From Lysinibacillus agricola (GTDB taxonomy: Bacteria; Bacillota; Bacilli; Bacillales_A; Planococcaceae): DNA of 64,000 bases. The translations under genes were made by a program, and so were the position numbers. The DNA is taken from contig NZ_CP067341.1 of NCBI RefSeq assembly GCF_016638705.1, forward strand, positions 4,467,501-4,531,500, written 5' to 3'. The notes below the pieces were generated by a model, which saw only the letters and a list, made by a program, of their open reading frames with translations, did no database searches and was not told the DNA's origin. Shown here one piece after another: positions 39,819 through 49,450 of the stretch (positions are counted from its first letter, which is position 1; every line of letters starts with the position of its first letter).

Positions 39819-40907
39819 ATGAAATTAGGTGCCCGTGTATTTAAAACTGGTGTCGCCATCGTGTTTGCACTATTTATTGCTGAGTTGCTAGAGCTACCTT
39901 CACCTGTTTTTGCTGGGATTGCAGCAATTTTTGCGATTCAACCATCTATTTATCGCTCCTATCAAACGATAGTTGAGCAAGTACAGGCCAATATTATAGG
40001 AGCTACCATCGCGGTTATTTTTGGCTTACTTTTTGGTCACCATGTAGTAGCAATTGGCATTGCAGTCATTACTGCTATCGGTTTAATGTTGAAATTTAAA
40101 CTTGAGAAATCGTTGTCCCTAGCACTCGTTACAGTCGTAGCTATTATGGAGTTTCAAGGAGATGACTTTCTTACATTTGGTCTTATTCGCTTTAGTACCA
40201 TATTAGTTGGGGTGTTAGCAGCATTTGTTGTCAATCTGTTCTTCCTACCGCCAAAATATGAAGTAAAGCTATTCCGTAAGATTTACTTTTTACAAGATGA
40301 TATTATTCGATGGACGCGACTTGCTGTTCGTCAGGCATCTGAGCATACATCTACAAAAGGAGCATTAAGCAAGTTTAAGAGTCGTATGCAACGAGTTGAT
40401 ACACTGTATGATTTTTATAAGGAAGAGCGTAATTACTTAAAAAATAAAAAGTATGTAAAAGCACGTAAATTAGTTGTTTATCGTCAAATGATCACAACGT
40501 CAAAGAAAAGTTTAGAGCTGCTTCATCGTCTTCATAATCATGAAAACGAATTAGCACAGCTACCGACACAATTTCATTTAATGATTCAAGAGCGACTTGA
40601 TTTTCTGCTAACTTACCATGAGCAGCTACTGTTAAAATATACAGGAAAATTAAAGCCCGAACATTCTGCGTGGAATAAAAACATCGATTATGTTCAACGT
40701 AACGACTTAATGGAAATATTCATCAAACAGATAAGTTATGCTCACGATGAAGGCGATACTGAATTTTCGAGCTATCACTTGCTTTATATTTTATCTCGCA
40801 TTTTAGATTACGAAGAAAACCTAGAGCATTTGGATACGCTCATTGTGTCGTATCAGACTCATCACGGTCATGAAATCAATGTGGAATTTGAAGAGGAAAT
40901 TATTTAA
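39819..40907 (+). CDS. ygaE: YgaE-like aromatic acid exporter family membrane protein
   Basis: A 362-aa protein with an N-terminal FUSC/ArAE-type membrane domain (about six helices in the first 150 residues, starting MKLGARVFKTGVAIVFALF) and a C-terminal helical cytoplasmic domain. Family members are thought to export aromatic acids; no substrate is proven. ATG at 39819 follows AAAGGA at slightly long spacing; an in-frame ATG at 39729 gives a 30-residue extension without a good site. Synteny with B. subtilis ygaE. Confidence 0.85.
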   Translation: MKLGARVFKTGVAIVFALFIAELLELPSPVFAGIAAIFAIQPSIYRSYQTIVEQVQANIIGATIAVIFGLLFGHHVVAIGIAVITAIGLMLKFKLEKSLSLALVTVVAIMEFQGDDFLTFGLIRFSTILVGVLAAFVVNLFFLPPKYEVKLFRKIYFLQDDIIRWTRLAVRQASEHTSTKGALSKFKSRMQRVDTLYDFYKEERNYLKNKKYVKARKLVVYRQMITTSKKSLELLHRLHNHENELAQLPTQFHLMIQERLDFLLTYHEQLLLKYTGKLKPEHSAWNKNIDYVQRNDLMEIFIKQISYAHDEGDTEFSSYHLLYILSRILDYEENLEHLDTLIVSYQTHHGHEINVEFEEEII

Positions 40908-40979
40908 AAACCCACACTTTGACAAAAATCTTTTAATTTTATATGGCTCCTTGTTCAACAACATGGAGTAAATGATTCG

Positions 40980-41018
40980 AAGCATTCGATGCGTTATAGC
41001 AACGAATGCTTTTTTCTT
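40980..41018 (+). terminator. Intrinsic terminator of ygaE
   Basis: AAGCATTCG (40980-40988) with CGAATGCTT (41003-41011), then a T-run. Confidence 0.85.
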
Positions 41019-41150
41019 GATTCTTATTTTTGTTAGTTAACAAATGATTTCGACTCTCGTTGATATATATGACACAATCAATTAAAATAACATTGAGAAA
41101 AGTCTGAACAATAAATGGTGTTTTAACGTGAATTAATACGATTCAAATGT

Positions 41151-41315
41151 ATGGCTATTAAAGAGAATAAACATTTCTCCATCTTTTATTATATTTGTAC
41201 TCTGTTTCTTGCTGGAACAAGCTTTCTTGCCGCTCCGATATTCAAGGGGTATATTAATGGGGGATTAATGCTAGCCGTCGCTATAACATTACTCCCTTCT
41301 GTAGCTTTGAAATAA
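41151..41315 (+). CDS. Putative small membrane protein, 54 aa
   Basis: A short ORF beginning MAIKENKHFSIFYY with two hydrophobic stretches (about residues 11-30 and 37-52), fitting a two-pass hairpin membrane protein. No clear ribosome site, which lowers confidence. A long terminator-like hairpin follows. No family recognised. Confidence 0.4.
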   Translation: MAIKENKHFSIFYYICTLFLAGTSFLAAPIFKGYINGGLMLAVAITLLPSVALK

Positions 41316-41325
41316 AGACCGCTCA

Positions 41326-41400
41326 AAAACACCATGCAAGCCCATATTTTACATTAAATTTATAGAACCCGTTTTGGCACCGTTAATGGTGTTTTGTTTT
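41326..41400 (+). terminator. Terminator-like hairpin
   Basis: AAAACACCAT (41326-41335) can pair with ATGGTGTTTT (41386-41395); a local CACC-GGTG hairpin (41378-41391) gives an alternative. A T-rich tail follows. Confidence 0.5.
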
Positions 41401-41490
41401 TAGTTTTGGAGATTTTGTTTTATTAGATTTTATCTAGTTATTTATCATGTTTTAAAGTTTATCTTAGCATCTTAGAAGGAGGTATAATTA

Positions 41491-42012
41491 GTGGTAAAGA
41501 AATTCTCCCTATTAATTGGAATTATAGTTTTGCTAGTTAGTTGTAATGAAGTAAAAGATCCTCTTATATATAATGGTAAAGAATTAACAGTTGGTGTCAT
41601 TGGTTCATCACCAGAAATAAATGACGAAAAAATTAAATTCAAAGAAATAACTTTTAATAATTTAAAAAGTGACATAATTACTAAAAATTTAGATGGAATT
41701 ATTATTATGAAAGAATATCTGAAGGAAGCTGATGACGATCAATATGTTGAAGATTATCGTGCATTATCTATTCCGATATTCTTTATGCAATCTACTAAGG
41801 CGCATATTCCATTTACAAATAAAGGAGTTACTTATGATAGTATTCCAGATGTGCAGGAGAGCTATGCAACAGGATATTTATGTACTAAAGAAGAAGGGCA
41901 GTTTAAGGAACAAACATGGAGATATCAACTGAAAGATAATAAAGAAAACAAAGATAATATTCAAGATATTTATACTCGAATTTTCAAAACCATTGAATTA
42001 GTTACTTATTAA
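41491..42012 (+). CDS. Putative lipoprotein, 173 aa
   Basis: The GTG start has a perfect AGAAGGAGGT site 7 nt upstream. A lipoprotein signal ends in LLVSC (Cys18). The mature part (VGVIGSSPEIND, then LDGIIIMKEYLKEADDDQ and LSIPIFFMQSTKAHIPF) looks like a small alpha/beta fold. I know similar uncharacterised Bacillus lipoproteins but no function. Flanked by terminators on both sides, so a single-gene unit. Confidence 0.75.
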   Translation: MVKKFSLLIGIIVLLVSCNEVKDPLIYNGKELTVGVIGSSPEINDEKIKFKEITFNNLKSDIITKNLDGIIIMKEYLKEADDDQYVEDYRALSIPIFFMQSTKAHIPFTNKGVTYDSIPDVQESYATGYLCTKEEGQFKEQTWRYQLKDNKENKDNIQDIYTRIFKTIELVTY

Positions 42013-42067
42013 TTAAACAATTCTTAAATTACTTTATTGTTTTAAAGGGCGTATTCCGTTTTAAACT

Positions 42068-42120
42068 GTACCTATAAGATAGACACTTTGAAAAAAGTCT
42101 ATCCTATAGGGTACTTTTGT
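42068..42120 (+). terminator. Intrinsic terminator of the lipoprotein gene
   Basis: Stem of about 17 bp (42068-42084 with 42097-42114; GTACC...GGTAC ends, GATAGAC/GTCTATC core) before TTTTGTTT. Confidence 0.88.
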
Positions 42121-42489
42121 TTATAATGAAAAAAAGATGTTGGAGTAGAGTGAAATGGCCGTAATTTTGTGCTTGCTCTTCTAGTTTTATTCTTGATGCA
42201 AAATCTATAATTTTTGTTGGTAGTTCAGCTACAATGGGTGTCTATCTTGATAGGCGATATTCTGTGTACTCAAAAGAGTATTGCTGTAGGGTTGGAATAA
42301 AGTTCAATCAAATACGGGCTGCAAACGCTGATTTTATAATAGAAGAAACCCACGCACTTTGAACAAAGTTTGATCAAAATGTGAAGGTTGAATTTTTTAT
42401 GTATTTCTACTTTTATAAAAAAGATTAATTAAAACCTTGAACTAATCTTATTAGACTTGCTTAATTAGCTCTTCATTTTACATAATTCA
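42121..42489. other. Gene-poor region with a startless open frame
   Basis: No intact gene. A frame is open from 42165 to a stop at 42362 (65 codons, containing IFVGSSATMGVYLDRRY) but has no start codon or ribosome site near its beginning; probably a remnant. Confidence 0.5.
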
Positions 42490-42935
42490 TTAATCATGAA
42501 GCTTGATAGTTATAACTTTACCCTTCTGATTTTCTTTCCACGATTTCCACCATTTAAGTTCATCATGTGAAAAATCCATTGGGACGCATAGTATCCAATT
42601 ATCCATTTCATTATTTTCTACCGCTGTTTTAAAAGATTCTCTAATTTGATTTTTTCTACTATCATCTAAGCGATTCAAAAAAACTTACATTGTACAATTG
42701 TCGAATCTCCATTTTCCTCAATGATATCAATATTTACTCCGCCATCTCCTAGAACTACCTCAACTTGGTGAACATCTGCATTAGGAAATTCACTAGCATA
42801 AACATCATAACAAATGTCTTCAAATTTTTGACGAGCACCTTCTAAGGTTGGAACAGGATTAAGTTCTCAATTTTTATGCAATTTACTAAATATTTTTTTC
42901 CAATTATAATTTTGGCTTGTTTCTCTATGTTTTAG
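42490..42935 (-). pseudogene. Decayed Mrr-like (PD-(D/E)xK) nuclease-domain protein
   Basis: Joined across disruptions, the translation reads ELNPVPTLEGARQKFED, then VNIDIIEENGDSTIVQCKFF, then NRLDDSRKNQIRESF and NWILCVPMDFSHDELKWW. The NIDI...VQCK pattern is a PD-(D/E)xK nuclease core of the Mrr type; this domain with its ILCVP...WW tail heads several defence-associated proteins. Two lesions are visible: an in-frame TGA at 42867-42869 and a one-base loss in a run of seven A at 42677-42683 (T on the coding strand). It stops after the nuclease domain, with no effector partner. Confidence 0.7.
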
Positions 42936-42965
42936 CTACGAAGTAATATAGATGGAGAGATAAAT

Positions 42966-43052
42966 ATGTTTTCCTTATATTACTTAGCTGTGTACTTAAT
43001 TTTTATATGTACAATTTTTATTGTTACCAAAAAGCTTAAAAGTAAAATTTAA
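42966..43052 (+). CDS. Putative single-pass micropeptide, 28 aa
   Basis: ATG is 8 nt after GGAG. The peptide MFSLYYLAVYLIFICTIFIV is one transmembrane helix ending in a basic KKLKSK tail. A strong terminator follows 8 nt after the stop. Too short to assign; type I toxin peptides and membrane micropeptides share this form, but no antisense RNA is evident. Confidence 0.45.
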   Translation: MFSLYYLAVYLIFICTIFIVTKKLKSKI

Positions 43053-43059
43053 GCACATC

Positions 43060-43105
43060 AAAAGGGCGAAGAGTTAGCATTATATCCATCCCTTCGCCCT
43101 TTTTT
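43060..43105. terminator. Bidirectional terminator
   Basis: AAAAGGGCGAAG (43060-43071) pairs with CTTCGCCCTTTT (43092-43103). It serves the micropeptide on plus and dppC on minus. Confidence 0.88.
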
Positions 43106-43106
43106 A

Positions 43107-44000
43107 TTAGCTTTTCATTTTCGGATCAAGTGCATCACGCAGACCGTCACCCATTAGATTAAAACCAAGAACCGTTAACATAATAGCTAAGCCTGGGAAT
43201 ATCATCGTCCACGGTGCCTTTAATAAAAATGTGCGGGCATCCGCTAGCATTTTCCCCCACTCGGGTGCTGGTGCTTGAGCGCCTAATCCAAGGAAGCCTA
43301 GTGCTGCCGCTTCAATAATCGCTGTCGCTATTGCTAGTGTCCCTTGTACGATGATTGGCGTCATTGAGTTTGGTAAAATATGCGAGAACAAAATTCTTGA
43401 ATCACGCATTCCAATTGCCTTTGCTGCTACGATATATTCCTCTTCTTTAACACTCAATACTTTCGAACGAATTAAGCGCCCAAAGTTCGGTACGTTAATA
43501 ATGGCAATAGCAATCAATGCATTTTGTAATGACGGCCCAAGCACTGCCACTACTGCAATAGCTAGTAAAATACTAGGGAACGCTAACATAATATCGAAAA
43601 TACGCGAGATAATCGTATCAATCCATCTACCATAATAACCCGCAATAATGCCAAGTAAACTCCCTATAATAACGGACAGAATAACCGAAAAAAAGCCTAC
43701 CCATAAGGAAATACGAGCTCCATGTATGACTCTTGAGAAAATATCCCGACCAAAGTCATCTGTTCCAAACCAATGCTCACTCGACGGTGCTAATAAACGC
43801 TTCGTTAAATTTTGTTCATTAATACCTTCAGGAGCAATCATCGGACCACATAAAGCAAGTATAATGAAAAATAGTACAATGCCTGCACCTACTAGGGAGA
43901 TTTTGCTCTTTTTAAAGCTACGCCAGCCTTCTCTCCAAGGACCTGCCGCACGTTCACGACTTGGTGCTGCCTCTGTTTTTATATCTATCGCTCCAGTCAT
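43107..44000 (-). CDS. dppC: Peptide ABC transporter permease (DppC/OppC type)
   Basis: A 297-aa inner-membrane permease with an N-terminal OppC_N helix (VGAGIVLFFIILALCGP) and five more helices. The EAA-type loop (AAKAIGMRDSRILFSHILPNS) contacts the ATPases. Family motif HWFGTDDFGRDIFSRVIHGAR is present. Last gene of the five-gene transporter set and followed by a shared terminator. Substrate (dipeptide, oligopeptide or nickel) cannot be fixed. Confidence 0.92.
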   Translation of the reverse strand: MTGAIDIKTEAAPSRERAAGPWREGWRSFKKSKISLVGAGIVLFFIILALCGPMIAPEGINEQNLTKRLLAPSSEHWFGTDDFGRDIFSRVIHGARISLWVGFFSVILSVIIGSLLGIIAGYYGRWIDTIISRIFDIMLAFPSILLAIAVVAVLGPSLQNALIAIAIINVPNFGRLIRSKVLSVKEEEYIVAAKAIGMRDSRILFSHILPNSMTPIIVQGTLAIATAIIEAAALGFLGLGAQAPAPEWGKMLADARTFLLKAPWTMIFPGLAIMLTVLGFNLMGDGLRDALDPKMKS

Positions 44001-44015
44001 TATCGTATCTCCCCT

Positions 44016-45020
44016 CTACTTGTATTTAATCCGTGGATCAATCACTGTATACAATAAATCCACAATCAAGTTAATCATGATAAAAATAAAAGCAATTATT
44101 AAAATACCTGATTGAATAACAGGATAATCTCGGAAACCAATGGCATCATAAATATAACGACCAATTCCAGGCCAACTGAAAATTGTCTCTGTTAAAATGG
44201 CACCACCAAGCAGTAATCCTGTTTGCAAGCCGATTACTGTTAACACTGGAATAACTGCATTTTTCAATGCATGCTTATACACTACTATAAACATTTTTTG
44301 CCCCTTAGCTCGTGCAGTGCGTACATAGTCAGAGCGCATTACTTCAAGCATTGAGGACCTAGTTATCCTTGCGATAATCGCCATTGGAATTGTTGCAAGC
44401 GCCACGCCCGGCAATACTAATCGCTTTAATACCTCCGTAAATTGATCAAAGCGTCCTTGTATTAGCGTATCCAGTAAATAAAAATGAGTCATGGAGGTTA
44501 TTGGATTTCGAACATCTTCTCGTCCAGACGTTGGGAACCAGCCAAGCTGATTACTAAATGCCCATTGCTCCATTAAACCAAGCCAGAAAACTGGTACAGA
44601 CACTCCAACTAAGGCAACGACCATTGCCACATAATCAAACCATGAATTTTGGAACCATGCAGAAATAATTCCAGCATTTACTCCAACTACCACAGCGATA
44701 ATCATTGCAAATAGTGCTAGCTCGGCCGTTGCCGCTAAATACGGGAATATTTCCTCTGATACAGGTAATCTAGTTCGTAATGATACCCCTAAATCTCCCT
44801 GAAAAATGCCACCTAAATAACTAAAGTATTGCGTATACCATGGCTTATTTAATCCTAAATTTGCGTTTAATGCTTCGACAGCCTCTTTCGTTGCTTGTTG
44901 TCCCAAGATTACTTGCGCTGGATTACCTGGGATTGCACGAATTAACATGAAGACGATAAAAGTCATTCCAAGCAAAACTGGGATTAATTGAAACAAACGT
45001 CTTCCCATATAGTGAAGCAT
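44016..45020 (-). CDS. dppB: Peptide ABC transporter permease (DppB/OppB type)
   Basis: A 334-aa permease partner of DppC. Starts MLHYMGRRLFQLIPVLLGMTF after GAGAGGTG; an upstream in-frame start (45113) has no site. About six helices; the EAA loop VRTARAKGQKMFIVVYKHALKNAVIP and the end TETIFSWPGIGRYIYDAI...DYPVIQ are characteristic. Only 15 nt separate it from dppC. Confidence 0.92.
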   Translation of the reverse strand: MLHYMGRRLFQLIPVLLGMTFIVFMLIRAIPGNPAQVILGQQATKEAVEALNANLGLNKPWYTQYFSYLGGIFQGDLGVSLRTRLPVSEEIFPYLAATAELALFAMIIAVVVGVNAGIISAWFQNSWFDYVAMVVALVGVSVPVFWLGLMEQWAFSNQLGWFPTSGREDVRNPITSMTHFYLLDTLIQGRFDQFTEVLKRLVLPGVALATIPMAIIARITRSSMLEVMRSDYVRTARAKGQKMFIVVYKHALKNAVIPVLTVIGLQTGLLLGGAILTETIFSWPGIGRYIYDAIGFRDYPVIQSGILIIAFIFIMINLIVDLLYTVIDPRIKYK

Positions 45021-45298
45021 CTTCTTCACCTCTCTGTTATTTTCATAATATACTTTTGCATGAAAAGCATTGAAGTTTTTACACATACTGTAGAAAGGGT
45101 CAGCTTTCACCAAACGGTTTTAACGTTTAGATGATTGGTCTTTCATACAGAAAAAATAACTTTAGCCTATCAGAAAAAGAGCATTTTTATATAATTCTTT
45201 TGTAAAAAGAACCTGCAAGATTTCTACGGCTTCCCCGCAGAAAAGCAAGCAGATTCTTCAAAACTCCCTTTTAAATTAATACTTGTTAGCTTTTATGC

Positions 45299-46915
45299 CT
45301 ACTTCATATCCACTGCATCTAAACGGTCAGAACCTGTTGGATGCGCAACATAATTTGTAACTTTAGTGTTTGCAGCTAAAATTGGCGTAGAGTGAGCAAG
45401 TGGAACCCATGGAGCATCCTCCGAGATAATCTCTTGCGCTTGCTTGTAAAGTTCATTACGCTTGTCCTCATCAATTTCAGTTTGTGCAGCTACTAATAGT
45501 TTGTGTAACTCTTGATTATCATAGAATGTATAGTTGTTAGAATGGATGTTATCACCATCTAATAAAGTATAAAGGAAGTTATCCGCATCTCCATTATCAC
45601 CTGTCCAACCAAGTAAGAATGCATCCGCCTCCCCATTTTCTGCCTTTTCTAAATACGTAGCCCATTCAAAAGATACAATTTTAGATTTAATACCAACATC
45701 CTCCAAGTTCTTTTGAATAGCTTCTGCTACTTTTTGTCCGTCTGGCATGTATGGACGTGGAACTGGCATTGCCCATAGCTCAATTTCTTTACCATCATAG
45801 CCAGCCTCAGCTAGTAATGATTTTGCTTTTTCTGGATCATATTCATAGCCTTTAACCTCATCGTTGTAACCTGAAATTACTGGAGGCATAGGATTTTTCG
45901 CTGGCTCTGCTAGCCCTTCATAAAACGCATCAACTAATGCTTGCTTGTCAATAGCATAGTTTACTGCCTGACGAACTTTTACATTATCAAATGGAGGTCG
46001 AGTGACTGTTAAACCTAGATAACCAACGTTCATAGATGGACGTTCAATTAACTGTAAATTGGCATCCCCTTCAATTGTCCCTTTATCAGATGGACTTAAG
46101 CCATCAGCCACATCAATATTACCTGCGATTAAATCAGTTAAACGTGCAGAATTTTCCGGAATGGAACGATAAATAACTTTATCTAATTTTGGATAGCCAT
46201 CAATATAGTAATCTGGGTTTTTCTCGATTGTGATCGCATCATTACGTACCCAGCTCACAAACTTGAATGGACCTGTTCCTACAGGATTTGTTGATAAACC
46301 TTCTTCATCTGCCTCAAATGCTGTTGGAGAAGCTATCGCAAATGGAGACATTGCTAAATTTTTCAGGAAAGGTGCCTGTGGTTGGCTAAGCTTGAAGACA
46401 ACAGTATTGTTACCTTCAGCAGTAACCGATTCTATAACTTGCGTGTCACCAACGACAAATTGAGAGCTAAAATATGGATGTTTATCAGTATTTGATTTCC
46501 AGCGCTCAAAATTTTTGACAACTGCCTCTGCATTGAAATCAGTACCATCATGGAATTTCACTCCTTCTTGTAGCTGGAATGTATAAGTCAGACCATCTTC
46601 TGACGGTTCCCATGATTTTGCTAAACCTGGCTGAATTGTTACATCTTTCTCACCGAAGTTTACTAGCGTTTCATAAATGTTAGCTGTAACTGTAAAGGAT
46701 TCTCCGTCTGTAACAACAGCAGGATCTAATGCTACAGAATCTCCTCCACGACCATAGACTAATATTTTTGGTTCACCACTGCTAGCTGTATCGCCACCAC
46801 TTGAAGTATCTTTACTACCCGTATCCTTAGTATCTGAGCCACCACAAGCAGCTAAGATTGTCGAGAGAACAAGGATAAGCATTACACCCAAAGTCCAAAA
46901 CTTCTTTTTCTTCAT
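45299..46915 (-). CDS. Peptide ABC transporter substrate-binding lipoprotein
   Basis: SBP_bac_5 family protein of 538 aa, tethered outside the membrane. Lipobox LAAC after a 22-residue signal, then an S/T/G/D linker. Family signature LDPAVVTDGESFTVTANIYETL and late SILAANTK... segments fit DppE/OppA-like binders. It lies between the two ATPase genes and the permease genes, with a 278-nt gap to dppB. RBS GGGGAAA. Confidence 0.92.
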   Translation of the reverse strand: MKKKKFWTLGVMLILVLSTILAACGGSDTKDTGSKDTSSGGDTASSGEPKILVYGRGGDSVALDPAVVTDGESFTVTANIYETLVNFGEKDVTIQPGLAKSWEPSEDGLTYTFQLQEGVKFHDGTDFNAEAVVKNFERWKSNTDKHPYFSSQFVVGDTQVIESVTAEGNNTVVFKLSQPQAPFLKNLAMSPFAIASPTAFEADEEGLSTNPVGTGPFKFVSWVRNDAITIEKNPDYYIDGYPKLDKVIYRSIPENSARLTDLIAGNIDVADGLSPSDKGTIEGDANLQLIERPSMNVGYLGLTVTRPPFDNVKVRQAVNYAIDKQALVDAFYEGLAEPAKNPMPPVISGYNDEVKGYEYDPEKAKSLLAEAGYDGKEIELWAMPVPRPYMPDGQKVAEAIQKNLEDVGIKSKIVSFEWATYLEKAENGEADAFLLGWTGDNGDADNFLYTLLDGDNIHSNNYTFYDNQELHKLLVAAQTEIDEDKRNELYKQAQEIISEDAPWVPLAHSTPILAANTKVTNYVAHPTGSDRLDAVDMK

Positions 46916-46936
46916 TGAATTTCCCCCTAAGTTTTT

Positions 46937-47926
46937 TTATATCATTGAATGTTGGATTGCATCATAAAGATGGCAAGCAACATAATGACCCGGCTTTACT
47001 TCTTGCATTTTCGGAACTACTTGAGAACATTCTTCTTTTTTAAAAGGACATCTCGTATGGAAAGTGCACCCGCTTGGCGGATTTGAAGCACTTGGAATAT
47101 CTCCAGAAATAATGAGCTGTTCACGTTCAAACGTAGGATCTGGAACAGGCACTGAGGATAGCAGCGCTTGTGTATATGGGTGAAGTGGCTCAGCATATAA
47201 ATTTTCGCTTGCTGTCAGCTCCACTAATTTCCCTAAATACATAACACCTACACGATTACTAATATGGCGTACGACTCCTAAATCATGGGAGATAAAAATA
47301 TAAGTTAGCTTTAATTCCTTTTGTAAGCTTTGCAATAAATTCAATACTTGGGCCTGTATTGATACATCGAGTGCAGAAACAGGCTCGTCCGCAATAAGCA
47401 AACGAGGGTTCGTCATAAGAGCACGAGCAATTCCGATACGCTGTCTTTGACCACCACTAAATTGATGTGGATACCGTTTCACATGATATTCATGTAACCC
47501 AACAATTTCGAGAAGCTCTACTACCTTCTGTTTCCGTTCCTTTGCATTGCCCATTCCATGAACAATAAGAGGTTCCTCCAATATTTTCCCAATATTATGT
47601 CTAGGATTAAGAGAGGCATAAGGATCTTGGAAAATCATTTGAATATCTCTACGGGCTTTGCGCATTTCATTGTTCGATAATTCTGAAATCATTTTACCTG
47701 CGAATTCAATTTTACCCTCTGTTGGCTCAAGCAATCGCATTAAAAGTCGACCAGTCGTTGATTTACCACAGCCAGACTCACCTACAATGCCTAATGTTTC
47801 TCCTTCAAACACTTCAAAGGAAACATCATCCACTGCCCTGACATCTCCAACCTGTGTATTAAAGACACCCTTCCGGATGGGGAAATATTTTTTCAAACCA
47901 TCAACTTTCAATAAAACTTTCGACAT
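46937..47926 (-). CDS. dppF: Peptide ABC transporter ATP-binding protein (DppF/OppF type)
   Basis: A 329-aa ATPase. Walker [11 protein letters not shown]-loop [12 protein letters not shown], signature [15 protein letters not shown], Walker [13 protein letters not shown] and switch His in IFISHDLG. The C-terminal oligopeptide domain has the Cys pattern [16 protein letters not shown]...HYVACHL, a known Fe-S site feature in DppD/DppF-type proteins. Its start overlaps dppD by 26 nt. Confidence 0.94.
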   Translation of the reverse strand: MSKVLLKVDGLKKYFPIRKGVFNTQVGDVRAVDDVSFEVFEGETLGIVGESGCGKSTTGRLLMRLLEPTEGKIEFAGKMISELSNNEMRKARRDIQMIFQDPYASLNPRHNIGKILEEPLIVHGMGNAKERKQKVVELLEIVGLHEYHVKRYPHQFSGGQRQRIGIARALMTNPRLLIADEPVSALDVSIQAQVLNLLQSLQKELKLTYIFISHDLGVVRHISNRVGVMYLGKLVELTASENLYAEPLHPYTQALLSSVPVPDPTFEREQLIISGDIPSASNPPSGCTFHTRCPFKKEECSQVVPKMQEVKPGHYVACHLYDAIQHSMI

Positions 47927-48914
47927 GATGCTCCACCTCCGGCTTCTCTAGTAAAAAACATCTTGATTTATGCTGCTCTGCTGCATCATATAAAGGTGGT
48001 GTTTCTTGCACACAGCGATCCATCGCAAATTCGCAACGTGCTGCAAAACGACAGCCTACCTCAATACTTCCTGGCTTTGGTACACTGCCTGGTATAGAGT
48101 AAAGATTGTCCTTTTTAAAACGCATATCTGGTATCGATTTAATAAGTCCTTGTGTATATGGATGCTTCGGATTAGTGAAAATCTCCTGAATAAGCGCCTC
48201 CTCTACAATCTGACCTGCATACATTACAATAACCCGCTCACATGTCTCTGCTACAACACCTAAATCATGAGTAATTAATAAAACAGCTGTATTTAAACGT
48301 TTATTTAAATCTTTCATAAGCTGCAAGATTTGAGCTTGAATCGTAACATCTAGTGCAGTCGTCGGCTCATCAGCAATCAATACCTTCGGATCACAGACAA
48401 GCGCCATCGCAATCATGACCCGCTGTCGCATTCCTCCCGATAGTTGATGTGGATAATCTTTTAATAATTCCTCAGCACGCGGTAATCCTACAAGCTTCAT
48501 AATTTCAATTGCCCTTGCAAAGGCTTCTTTTTTCGACCATTTTGGATTATGAATTAATATCGCTTCTTTTAGCTGATCCCCAATTGTAAATAAAGGATTT
48601 AAGGATGTCATAGGCTCTTGGAAAATCATCGCCACATCTTTCCCACGAATTTTCCGCATTTGTTTATCAGATAATGTTACGAGATTTTTGCCATCTAATA
48701 GTATTTCCCCATCCGTTATTTTTCCAGGTGGTGACGGTATTAATCCCATAATGGACAGTGATGTGACACTTTTTCCACTTCCCGATTCTCCTACAATGCC
48801 TAATATTTCTCCCTCATGAACAGAAAAATCGATATCATCTACGGCAGGAATTTGTCCATCATCTGTAAAAAAGGTTGTCTTTAAACCTTTTACTTCTAGC
48901 AGCTTTTTCCTCAT
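47901..48914 (-). CDS. dppD: Peptide ABC transporter ATP-binding protein (DppD/OppD type)
   Basis: A 337-aa ATPase and first gene of the transporter operon. Walker [11 protein letters not shown]-loop [12 protein letters not shown], signature [15 protein letters not shown], Walker [14 protein letters not shown]-terminal Cys motif [16 protein letters not shown]...KSRCFL. The second ATG (48914) is chosen because GGAG is 9 nt upstream. Confidence 0.94.
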   Translation of the reverse strand: MRKKLLEVKGLKTTFFTDDGQIPAVDDIDFSVHEGEILGIVGESGSGKSVTSLSIMGLIPSPPGKITDGEILLDGKNLVTLSDKQMRKIRGKDVAMIFQEPMTSLNPLFTIGDQLKEAILIHNPKWSKKEAFARAIEIMKLVGLPRAEELLKDYPHQLSGGMRQRVMIAMALVCDPKVLIADEPTTALDVTIQAQILQLMKDLNKRLNTAVLLITHDLGVVAETCERVIVMYAGQIVEEALIQEIFTNPKHPYTQGLIKSIPDMRFKKDNLYSIPGSVPKPGSIEVGCRFAARCEFAMDRCVQETPPLYDAAEQHKSRCFLLEKPEVEHHVESFIES

Positions 48915-49109
48915 GATCAATCGCTCCATCCTACCTATATTTTACTTAATTACATTAACTATCACTCAATTCCCTATTTTCAGATAATTCTAACCAAAAA
49001 TCATTGCTCTTTCAATCATAATTATTCTGCAATAAACATAAATTTTCTACATCATTCGAGTTTCGTATTAATAATTTCTTATTAAATAATAATATTTTAT
49101 ATATATAAC

Positions 49110-49150
49110 AAAAAAATAGCCTTCCATTTATGTTTAATGGAAGACTTTTT
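49110..49150 (-). terminator. Probable distal terminator of ygaD
   Basis: CTTCCATT (49121-49128) with AATGGAAG (49136-49143); on the minus strand a T7 run follows. It lies 300 nt past the ygaD stop, beyond a MITE-like insertion. Confidence 0.7.
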
Positions 49151-49160
49151 CTAAATTATT

Positions 49161-49425
49161 AGCTCATTACCAAAAGTTTTTGGATGACATTTGTTAAAAC
49201 GTATGGGGATCAGCGTCACAAATGAGACCCTGGAGCGAGCCAGTAGAGGTACGAAGGCTAAAAGCACCACGTCCTGTGATAACGCCTTCGTGACCAACAT
49301 CCTTTTGGCCCAAGCGGCTCATCGGACGCCCCCAGAAAGCTCTGCTCTGTGCGAAAGCGAAGCGACAGCAACAACAAAGCGCCCCGCCGGAACGGAAATC
49401 TCCCCCACGCTATGATGGTGAGTCA
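49161..49425. repeat. MITE-like element, about 265 bp, inverted relative to the 12.7-kb copy
   Basis: Begins AGCTCATTACCAAAAG and ends GATGGTGAGTCA (imperfect inverted ends). The interior includes GATGACATTTGTTAAAACG, GACCCTGGAGCGAG, GCGGCTCATCGGACG, GTGCGAAAGCGAAGCGACAG and GGAACGGAAATC, all shared with the other copies. Confidence 0.8.
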
Positions 49426-49450
49426 GATTTTTTCTATTTGGCGTGGTATA

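Larger units (their letters stand above)
48915..49450. other. Intergenic region between dppD and ygaD
   Basis: AT-rich leader of the dpp operon (48915-49105), a terminator (49110-49150) and a MITE-like element (49161-49425). No gene seen. Confidence 0.75.

Noticed and set aside
42165..42362. Intact 65-codon gene
   Set aside because: No start codon or ribosome site at the head of the frame; likely decayed sequence.
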